11,723 nt of DNA from Candidatus Doudnabacteria bacterium RIFCSPHIGHO2_02_FULL_46_11 (GTDB lineage Bacteria; Patescibacteriota; Doudnabacteria; UBA920; 2-02-FULL-46-11). Positions 6,713 through 11,324 of this stretch are shown here, one piece after another. The position numbers were made by a program, and so were the translations under genes. The notes under the pieces were generated by a model, which was not told the DNA's origin, did no database searches, and worked only from the letters and a program-made list of their open reading frames with translations. Numbering within the stretch: the first letter of the stretch is position 1; each line of letters begins with the position of its first letter. The stretch spans positions 20,424-32,146 of the forward strand of contig MFES01000030.1 of assembly GCA_001779955.1 (NCBI GenBank), given 5' to 3'.

Positions 6713-8401
6713 ATGGAAGAAAATTTGTTGCAAACAATCAGGGATCCGCATCGTAGGCGGACTAAACTTGAGCGCATACTTGAGGCCGTGCCGGCCTCTT
6801 TGGTTTGGTTTACATTTTTTGCGGCTATTTATTTCTCTTTTACGCATCCGGCCTGGGCCGCGGTTTATATTATTATTTTCGACACCTATTGGGTGCTCAA
6901 GGCCATTAACACCACTCTGCACCTCTTGTCTTCCTATAATCATTATGGGCATGACCTCAAAATAAACTGGTTTGAGGTTTTGCCTCAACTTGGTAATAAA
7001 GAAAAATATTTGAATGATTTAAGGGCGGAACTGAAAACTGCGCCTTTCCGGTATCGCGAAATAATAAAAAATGAAATTGAGCGCATCGGCAAAGCCAACC
7101 TTTCTTTAAATTATGAAGACATTTATCATGTGATTTTATTTCCGTTCGTTAATGAAAGTGTAGAGCTTTTACGCGCAAGCCTAAACGGAATTCTAAACAG
7201 CAATTATCGAAAGGACCGCGTGGTCATTCTGCTGGCGGCCGAGGAAAGGGCGGGCGAGGCCGCGCAAACTACGGCTAAATGTTTGCAAAATGAATTTACT
7301 CGTTATTTCAAAGCCTTTTTAGTAAGCACTCACCCGGACGGTTTGCCGGGCGAGATAAGAGGCAAGAGCGCCAATGCCAGTTACGCGGCCGAGCAGGCGC
7401 TCAAACCCTATCTCTTGCAGGAGGGCATTGCTTTTGAAAATGTGATCATCAGCAATTTGGATTCTGACACCAATATCCACGGCGATTACCTGGCGCGCGT
7501 AAGTTATGAGTGGCTGCTCGCAAAAAACCCTCATCGCCGAAGCTATCAGCCGATTACCCTTTACAATAACAACATGTGGGATTCGCCGGCGCTGGTGCGG
7601 GTGATTGCCGTCGCCAACTCTTTTTGGCAATTTATGGAATCGTCAAGGCCGGACCGCCTGCGCACTTTTTCAAGCCACAGTATGAGCTTTAAAACGCTGG
7701 TTGAGGTGGGTTATTGGAAAAAAGATGTAGTCAATGAAGATTCATGTATTTTTTGGCAATGCTATTTTTACTTCGACGGCAAGTACTATACCCAGCCGAT
7801 ATTCATTCCGGTTTCCATGGACACTTGCTTGGCCGACACCTACAAGCAGACTCTGATCAACCAATACAAACAGAAGCGGCGCTGGGCCTATAACGTCGAA
7901 TATTTTCCGTGGCTCGCTAAAAATTTGCTCGGCAACAGAAAAATCGGGCTTTGGCACAGGCTTTATAAATTCTGGCAGTATATTGAAGGCAACTACAATT
8001 GGGCCACGGCCAGCATCGTTATTGCCTCTATGGGTTTTTTGCCCTCATTTTTAGGCAATAATTTTGTCGGTACGGTGTTTGGCTATAACCTGCCCTATGC
8101 AACCAAACTGATGATGAATATCGCCTTGATATTCCTGATTTTTTCGGTTTATATAAACATGGTGCTCCTGCCGCCGCGGCCAAAGCGTTATAAATGGACC
8201 CGTACGGCGGCGATGTATGCCCAGTGGGCCTTGGTGCCGCTGATTTCCATTATCTGGGGTTCAATTCCTGCCATAGAGGCCCAGACGCGCGTCGCTTTGG
8301 GCAAGTATATGGAATTTTGGGTTACACCCAAGGCGCGGCATCAGGAAAACCTCAAAGTTCAACATTCAAACCTCAATCAAACCTCAAGTATGAAGTCCTG
8401 A
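6713..8401 (+). CDS. Membrane GT2 glycosyltransferase, processive type
   Basis: A 562-residue protein. Two hydrophobic helices (about 27-44 and 47-64) precede a cytoplasmic GT-A catalytic domain, with four more helices at about 430-446, 452-462, 465-486 and 498-518. Catalytic motifs appear in the expected order: FPFVNESVELLRASLNGIL (143-161) starts the nucleotide-binding fold, NLDSDTNIHGDYL (248-260) holds the DxD metal site at D250/D252, VNEDSC (340-345) carries the acidic NED base, and QKRRW (387-391) fits the QxxRW signature of processive enzymes such as cellulose and hyaluronan synthases. It probably elongates a glycan from nucleotide sugars, possibly exporting it; donor and product are unknown. 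The last 15 residues (KVQHSNLNQTSSMKS) are encoded by the degenerate spacer repeat, so the C-terminus may be recently extended. It lies 44 bases upstream of the sugar-phosphate transferase gene. Confidence 0.87.
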   Translation: MEENLLQTIRDPHRRRTKLERILEAVPASLVWFTFFAAIYFSFTHPAWAAVYIIIFDTYWVLKAINTTLHLLSSYNHYGHDLKINWFEVLPQLGNKEKYLNDLRAELKTAPFRYREIIKNEIERIGKANLSLNYEDIYHVILFPFVNESVELLRASLNGILNSNYRKDRVVILLAAEERAGEAAQTTAKCLQNEFTRYFKAFLVSTHPDGLPGEIRGKSANASYAAEQALKPYLLQEGIAFENVIISNLDSDTNIHGDYLARVSYEWLLAKNPHRRSYQPITLYNNNMWDSPALVRVIAVANSFWQFMESSRPDRLRTFSSHSMSFKTLVEVGYWKKDVVNEDSCIFWQCYFYFDGKYYTQPIFIPVSMDTCLADTYKQTLINQYKQKRRWAYNVEYFPWLAKNLLGNRKIGLWHRLYKFWQYIEGNYNWATASIVIASMGFLPSFLGNNFVGTVFGYNLPYATKLMMNIALIFLIFSVYINMVLLPPRPKRYKWTRTAAMYAQWALVPLISIIWGSIPAIEAQTRVALGKYMEFWVTPKARHQENLKVQHSNLNQTSSMKS

Positions 8402-8440
8402 GTTCAAATTGAGGTTAGAGATTGGGGCTTGAGGATTATT
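8352..8440 (+). repeat. Degenerate CAAACCTCAA-type repeats overlapping the GT2 end
   Basis: Variants of CAAACCTCAA occur in close succession (TTCAAACCTCAA at 8376-8387, TCAAACCTCAA at 8387-8397 approximately), followed by the inverted form (AATTGAGGTTAG, GGCTTGAGGATT) after the stop codon at 8401. The block belongs to the same word family as 1541-1670. It covers the last 16 codons of the GT2 gene and provides the GAGG before the next gene. Confidence 0.6.
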
Positions 8441-8444
8441 TTTT

Positions 8445-9524
8445 ATGTTTTTATTCGTAAAAATATTCGTTATTGCGTTTTTGGCCGCCGTGGTTTTTAC
8501 TAATTTCGCGAAAAAAATCGCCTGGCGGCACAAAGTTTTAGATTTGCCCGGTACCGACCCGGCGCGCAAGGTGCACCGTGACCCCAAGCCCCTGCTTGGC
8601 GGGCTTGGGGTCATTTTGGCCTTTGATTTAGTCAGTTTGTTTTTGTATCAGACCGAGCCCATACTGCGCCAAAACATTCCCTTTAATAGCATGCTGGCCA
8701 TTTGGCTGGGAAGCATTGTTTTGGCTGTAGGCGGGATATTAGATGACGCAAAAAATTTAAAACCATATCAGCAAATTATTTTTCCGCTGATTGCCGTTTT
8801 ACTCGTTGTTTTTTCAGGCATGGAAGTGCCGCATATTTCCAACCCCTTTGGCGGTAAAATTTCCCTGGCGGGATTTGAAGTTGCCGGAATTTCAGTTATC
8901 GGCGCGGCCTTTATTTTTGCATGGCTCCTCGGCATGATTTATACCAGCAAATTTTTAGACGGGCTCGACGGGCTCGACGGCAGTATAAGTTTCGTAGCTG
9001 CGTTGTCGCTTTTTGCCCTTTCTTTTACGCCGCAGGTGATGCAGCCCTATACTGCCATTTTGGCCATTGCTTTGGCCGGAGCCGTTTTTGGCTTTTTAAT
9101 TTTCAATTGGTACCCTTCAAGAATATTTCTCGGCGAATCGGGCAGCACGTTTTTAGGATTTATTTTAGGCATACTGGCCATAATTTCCGGCGGAAAAGTC
9201 GCCACGGCTTTTTTAGTCATGGGCGTTCCCATACTTGATGTGGCCTGGGTCATACTGCGCCGGATTTTTAGCGGCCAGTCGCCGTTTAAGGCTGACCGCC
9301 TGCATTTGCATTTTCGGCTTTTGGATTTGGGCTTATCGCATAAGCAAACCGTGGGGATATTTGTATTGTTTTCCGCCGTTTTCGGCGGTACGGCCGTTCT
9401 TCTTCAGTCATTCGGCAAGTTTTTGTCTGTTTTAATTCTTTTGGTTGTCATGCTTTGCTTTGGCCTTTTTGTGGTTTATTTAAGCCGCCGTAGGCAAATA
9501 AAAGCAGGCTTGACTGGCCGCTGA
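8445..9524 (+). CDS. WecA/TagO-like polyprenyl-phosphate sugar-1-P transferase
   Basis: A member of the MraY/WecA/TagO superfamily, which transfers a HexNAc-1-phosphate from a UDP-sugar to polyprenyl phosphate on the cytoplasmic face, the first step in building a lipid-linked glycan. It has 359 residues and about ten to eleven membrane helices. Family motifs appear in order: RKVHRDPKPLLGGLG (41-55), GGILDD (96-101) with the paired catalytic aspartates, SKFLDGLDGLDG (168-179), FLGESGSTFLGF (228-239), and SPFKADRLHLHFR (279-291) in the last cytoplasmic loop. That last motif points to WecA/TagO rather than MraY. Two features are unusual: Glu231 where the family has Asp in MGDxGS, and HLHFR for HLHHR. 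A GAGG sits about 10 bases before the ATG. The gene probably shares a transcript with the GT2 gene. UDP-GlcNAc is a likely but unproven donor. Confidence 0.88.
   Translation: MFLFVKIFVIAFLAAVVFTNFAKKIAWRHKVLDLPGTDPARKVHRDPKPLLGGLGVILAFDLVSLFLYQTEPILRQNIPFNSMLAIWLGSIVLAVGGILDDAKNLKPYQQIIFPLIAVLLVVFSGMEVPHISNPFGGKISLAGFEVAGISVIGAAFIFAWLLGMIYTSKFLDGLDGLDGSISFVAALSLFALSFTPQVMQPYTAILAIALAGAVFGFLIFNWYPSRIFLGESGSTFLGFILGILAIISGGKVATAFLVMGVPILDVAWVILRRIFSGQSPFKADRLHLHFRLLDLGLSHKQTVGIFVLFSAVFGGTAVLLQSFGKFLSVLILLVVMLCFGLFVVYLSRRRQIKAGLTGR
8958..8980 (+). repeat. 9-bp tandem repeat in the DGLDGLDG motif
   Basis: GACGGGCTC is repeated exactly twice, followed by a partial third copy (GACGG), encoding DGL-DGL-DG. 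The third DG gives DGLDGLDGS where the family usually has DGLDGLAAG. The exact DNA repeat suggests slippage or local duplication within a catalytic-loop motif. Confidence 0.7.
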
Positions 9525-9538
9525 TTTTTGCATAAAAT
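9510..9538 (+). promoter_or_regulatory. Sigma70-type promoter for rplU
   Basis: TTGACT (9510-9515) and TAAAAT (9533-9538) are separated by 17 bases, an ideal housekeeping spacing. The predicted start is at about 9545, giving a leader of about 50 bases before the rplU ATG. The -35 lies inside the last codons of the upstream transferase gene. Confidence 0.72.
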
Positions 9539-9544
9539 ACTTTA

Positions 9545-9595
9545 GTCTCTAATCTACTTACTATTTACTATTTACTACTAACTACTTACTAATTT
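9545..9595 (+). repeat. G-free TACTATTTAC repeat leader of rplU
   Basis: The predicted leader consists of overlapping TAC-TA-TTTAC words (CTTACTATTTACTATTTACTA and variants) with no G between about 9547 and the ATG. It cannot form GC-rich stems and carries no Shine-Dalgarno. It probably keeps the start region single-stranded for initiation without an anti-Shine-Dalgarno contact. Confidence 0.55.
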
Positions 9596-9910
9596 ATGTT
9601 TGCAATTATAGAAATAGGCGGAAAGCAGTATACTGTTTCTCCTGATGCCTCGGTAAAAATTGAAAAGTTGGCTAGCGATAAAGGAGAAAGCGTAATTTTT
9701 GATAAAGTTTTGCTCATTGCCGATGCAGATAATATTACGGTCGGTAAACCGTACATTATAGGCGCTAAAGTTACGGGTAAGATTTCCGAGCAGGGGAAAG
9801 ACAAAAAAATTCGAGTTTTCAAGTATAAGGCTAAATCAAAGTACCGCCGCACCAGTGGCCACCGCCAGCTTTATACGGCGGTAAATATTGCCGAAATAGC
9901 CGCTAAATAA
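9596..9910 (+). CDS. rplU: 50S ribosomal protein L21
   Basis: L21 is a 23S rRNA-binding protein of the large ribosomal subunit. The 104 residues match the usual length (about 100-105). The N-terminus MFAIIEIGGKQYTVSP is the family signature, VLLIADADNITVGKPYIIGAKV forms the central beta region, and the C-terminal RNA-binding segment KYRRTSGHRQLYTAVNI corresponds to the normal YRRKxGHRQxYTxVxI. It has its own promoter at 9510 and a terminator at 9918. The usual partner rpmA (L27) is not downstream, so L21 appears to be a single-gene unit here. There is no Shine-Dalgarno. Confidence 0.96.
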   Translation: MFAIIEIGGKQYTVSPDASVKIEKLASDKGESVIFDKVLLIADADNITVGKPYIIGAKVTGKISEQGKDKKIRVFKYKAKSKYRRTSGHRQLYTAVNIAEIAAK

Positions 9911-9917
9911 ATTTCTT

Positions 9918-9947
9918 AAAACACCTTAAGCAGAGAGGTGTTTTTTT
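9918..9947 (+). terminator. rplU intrinsic terminator
   Basis: AAAACACCT (9918-9926) pairs with AGGTGTTTT (9936-9944) around a 9-base loop, followed by a run of seven T residues (9941-9947). It starts 8 bases after the rplU stop. Confidence 0.9.
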
Positions 9948-9950
9948 ATT

Positions 9951-9984
9951 ATCACAAACTCCTCCGGTCGGAGGGGTTTGTGAT
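9951..9984. repeat. Long hairpin after the rplU terminator
   Basis: ATCACAAACTCCTCCG (9951-9966) pairs with CGGAGGGGTTTGTGAT (9969-9984), with one G-T wobble and a two-base apex. No U-tract follows on either strand, although a short T run precedes it. It may be a back-up terminator, an RNA-stability structure or a dispersed palindrome. Confidence 0.65.
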
Positions 9985-10035
9985 TTGATATTTAGAGGTG
10001 ACTTTATAGACGGCGATTATTTAACGTAAAATTAT

Positions 10036-10065
10036 TTGACTAAAACTATAGTTTTAAGCTACTAT
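10036..10065 (+). promoter_or_regulatory. Promoter with 16-bp palindrome in its spacer
   Basis: TTGACT (10036-10041) and TACTAT (10060-10065) are 18 bases apart, a good sigma70 layout with a start at about 10072. A perfect 16-base palindrome TAAAACTATAGTTTTA (10041-10056) begins on the last base of the -35 and fills most of the spacer. That is a typical position for a repressor operator. It drives the lipoprotein gene and possibly the tRNA beyond. The operator role is inferred from position and symmetry only. Confidence 0.58.
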
Positions 10066-10070
10066 CATGA

Positions 10071-10114
10071 GTCGGTTAATACCGACGTCTTTTTGGCCGG
10101 CTGGCCAAAAAGAC
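10071..10114 (+). promoter_or_regulatory. Two back-to-back hairpins in the lipoprotein leader
   Basis: GTCGGT-TAAT-ACCGAC (10071-10086) is directly followed by a 12-bp perfect hairpin GTCTTTTTGGCC-GGCT-GGCCAAAAAGAC (10087-10114). The predicted transcript would begin on the first stem, so the mRNA 5' end would be capped by structure, with about 22 unpaired bases including the Shine-Dalgarno left before the ATG. The A-rich 3' arm rules out a normal terminator on the plus strand. Confidence 0.65.
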
Positions 10115-10136
10115 TTACCGTCACAGTGGAGGCAGT

Positions 10137-10607
10137 ATGCAGAAACATTTCAGACGCATGGGAGTACTCGTGGCCCTGATCCTCGCGGTCGTTGTGGTCG
10201 CCTGTGACAGCGACCCCACGGGACCGGACAGCAACAATCCTGTCGCCGTCCAGGTCGTCAGAAGCGCCGGCGCAGGTGCCGACGAGTACGTCAACTGCAC
10301 CAATTTCCAGCACGACTATTACGAGCAGGAACTGCTGGACATCTGGTGTCCCGGCACGGATGCCGGCAAGGCAGAACTCCTGCGCCTGATCGACATTCAC
10401 GAGGAAGCGGGTTGGGATTGCGGCTCGCCCCATCTGCTGGAAGGCGGATCCCAGGGTACGCCCCCGCCGCAATGGCACGTGAAGTGCAGTCGCGACGCGA
10501 ACGCACCGGTCGCGTTGGCGCCACACTCGGGTCGCCGTACCGTACTCGCCAGTTCAGCCGAGGTTGCGCTGCGCCATGGGCTTGACCCTCGAGCCCGCAT
10601 GGTGTAA
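10137..10607 (+). CDS. Cysteine-containing lipoprotein, unknown function
   Basis: A 156-residue predicted lipoprotein. The N-terminus MQKHFRRMG is basic, followed by a hydrophobic run (10-22) and the lipobox VVAC with Cys23 as the lipidation site and Asp24 next to it. The mature part begins DSDPTGPDSNN, a flexible tether. Four further cysteines (54, 71, 95, 117) could form two disulfides outside the cell. The middle (YEQELLDIWCPGTDAGKAELLRLIDIHEEAGWDC) looks like a short helical domain; the last 30 residues are low-complexity and basic. A strong GGAGG lies five bases before the ATG, unlike the genes to the left. GC content and third-position bias are clearly higher than in the neighbours. The PTGP tether recalls Gemmatimonadota-type lipoproteins from memory. 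No function recognised. Confidence 0.7.
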   Translation: MQKHFRRMGVLVALILAVVVVACDSDPTGPDSNNPVAVQVVRSAGAGADEYVNCTNFQHDYYEQELLDIWCPGTDAGKAELLRLIDIHEEAGWDCGSPHLLEGGSQGTPPPQWHVKCSRDANAPVALAPHSGRRTVLASSAEVALRHGLDPRARMV

Positions 10608-10890
10608 GATACAAATCCATGCGACTGCTGGGGGAGCACGCTTTAGCGCGAGGTCGGTGGAGTCAGGCCGACATAGCGCCGTACGTAGGCGTCGCTCCTC
10701 ACAGCAGTTGTAGTATCGGCTGGGCGGACAGTGTCTTTTGGCAGGCTTCACCTTTCCGGTGGCTTCGTCAAAAAATCTGTTCCGCGTAGCCGTTGGCCCT
10801 GACCTGAAAAAGGTTTCTCGAGTCGCGTACCAACCAACTCCGGGGAGAGCGCGATAAGGGGTTGGGGGTGTAATTCCCCCCAGGGTCATT
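10608..10890 (+). other. GC-rich stretch between lipoprotein gene and tRNA, structured
   Basis: No convincing gene is seen. CTGCTG and GGAGC near 10624-10636 can pair with GCTCC and CAGCAG near 10695-10708, enclosing a GTCGG...CCGAC hairpin (around 10653-10672), so a branched RNA is possible. Just before the tRNA, GGGGG and CCCCC (about 10864-10880) form a short hairpin that could mark processing of the tRNA 5' side. No promoter-like pair for the tRNA was found, so it may depend on read-through from the lipoprotein promoter. Confidence 0.35.
10619..10789 (+). CDS. Doubtful small ORF, 56 residues
   Basis: An ATG at 10619 opens a frame of 56 codons ending at TAG 10787-10789, starting 12 bases after the lipoprotein stop. 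The segment ALARGRWSQADIAPYVGVAP loosely recalls a helix-turn-helix of the XRE type, but the second half is rich in Trp, Cys and Ser and does not fit a fold. There is no Shine-Dalgarno, and the frame overlaps the possible RNA stems at 10624-10708. It is recorded only because it is short, adjacent and in the same orientation; a chance frame is more likely. Confidence 0.15.
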   Translation: MRLLGEHALARGRWSQADIAPYVGVAPHSSCSIGWADSVFWQASPFRWLRQKICSA

Positions 10891-10963
10891 GCGGGAGTAG
10901 CTCAGTTGGTAGAGCGGCTGATTTGTAATCAGCAGGTCGCCGGTTCGAGTCCGGTCTCCCGCT
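10891..10963 (+). tRNA. tRNA-Thr (anticodon TGT)
   Basis: A complete cloverleaf. The acceptor stem is GCGGGAG with CTCCCGC, the D arm is GCTC-AGTTGGTA-GAGC, the anticodon stem is GCTGA with TCAGC around the loop TTTGTAA (anticodon TGT, reading ACA), the variable loop is AGGTC, and the T arm is GCCGG-TTCGAGT-CCGGT. The discriminator is T at 10963. CCA is not encoded (TAAGG follows), so it must be added by the CCA enzyme. The gene has no introns or odd bases. It lies inside the GC-rich segment, and the sequence after it is also structured. Confidence 0.97.
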
Positions 10964-10966
10964 TAA

Positions 10967-11083
10967 GGCCTCCCCAGGCCCAAATACAGGAGGAAGTTGA
11001 AGAGGCAGCGAGCGCTGCCGCTGGTCATACGACCGGTGCACGGTATTCGTCCAAATAAGTCTCCGCTTTGAGCGGATGACCAG
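10967..11083 (+). ncRNA. Candidate structured RNA trailing tRNA-Thr
   Basis: From the tRNA 3' end three structured units follow. GGCCT-CCCC-AGGCC spans 10967-10980. GGCAGC-GAGC-GCTGCC spans 11004-11019, extendable by one pair. A closing stem CTGGTCAT (11021-11028) with ATGACCAG (11076-11083) encloses two hairpins: ACCG-GTGCA-CGGT (11032-11044) and CCGCT-TTG-AGCGG (11063-11075), the latter stacking directly on the closing stem. A strong terminator follows at 11120. The layout resembles a small RNA processed off the tRNA transcript. It does not match the tmRNA, RNase P, SRP or 6S consensus features I know. Confidence 0.4.
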
Positions 11084-11119
11084 GTTGGCAGGATCCATGC
11101 TACCCACTCGTATCGCCAG

Positions 11120-11157
11120 GACGCCGGGACCATGTGGGCCCGGCGTCTTCTGTTTTT
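11120..11157 (+). terminator. Intrinsic terminator of the lipoprotein-tRNA module
   Basis: GACGCCGGG (11120-11128) pairs with CCCGGCGTC (11139-11147), a 9-bp GC-rich stem, followed by TTCTGTTTTT. It closes the plus-strand GC-rich module; base composition falls sharply just after it. Confidence 0.82.
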
Positions 11158-11199
11158 ATTGGACGCTGAGCATCCGGCTTAGCTTTATTTAAAAGTTTC

Positions 11200-11319
11200 G
11201 TTTGCGAGTGTTCAGCTATGCTGACACGAGCGAACCTTACCGAAAGGGAGGGAAGGAGTACGCGAAGCGGACGACGTGGGAAGGGAAAACGTAGGCCGAT
11301 AGGCCGTAAGGTTTTCCCT
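11200..11319. other. Structured spacer downstream of recR
   Basis: No gene is seen in 11158-11324. Three hairpins lie in series: 11200-11235 (GTTTGC, GTGT, CAGC with GCTG, ACAC, GCGAAC, holding tandem G-A mismatches), a small one at about 11258-11272 (GTACGC-GAA-GCGGAC), and AGGGAAAAC (11282-11290) with GTTTTCCCT (11311-11319) enclosing GGCC-GATA-GGCC. AACCTTAC (11233-11240) is also the exact reverse complement of GTAAGGTT (11306-11313), so an alternative long-range fold competes with the others. On the minus strand it lies in the recR 3' region; ACTTTT after the 11200-11235 hairpin could give weak termination. Confidence 0.4.
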
Positions 11320-11324
11320 CACAA

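Noticed and set aside
10065..10526. Long minus-strand ORF opposite the lipoprotein gene
   Set aside because: It is a shadow of high-GC coding sequence. The plus-strand frame has a promoter, a strong Shine-Dalgarno and a lipoprotein signal; the minus frame has none.
10554..10889. Minus-strand ORF of 111 codons between lipoprotein and tRNA
   Set aside because: There is no ribosome site and no recognisable domain, it overlaps the end of the lipoprotein gene, and long chance frames are expected at this GC content.
10997..11071. TTG-started mini-ORF after AGGAGG at 10988-10993
   Set aside because: It has 24 codons, only three bases between ribosome site and start, and it overlaps a multi-branched RNA-like structure; coding is unlikely.
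10886..11107. Minus-strand ORF containing GRPDSNRRPADYKSAALPTELL
   Set aside because: This is the well-known spurious translation of a tRNA gene on the opposite strand; it covers tRNA-Thr.
10620..11160. tmRNA, RNase P RNA or SRP RNA
   Set aside because: I looked for their conserved core sequences on both strands and found none; CCGGCTTA at 11174-11181 alone is not enough for RNase P.
10891..11160. Integration at the tRNA-Thr 3' end (att site)
   Set aside because: No second copy of the tRNA 3' end and no integrase gene are in the window.
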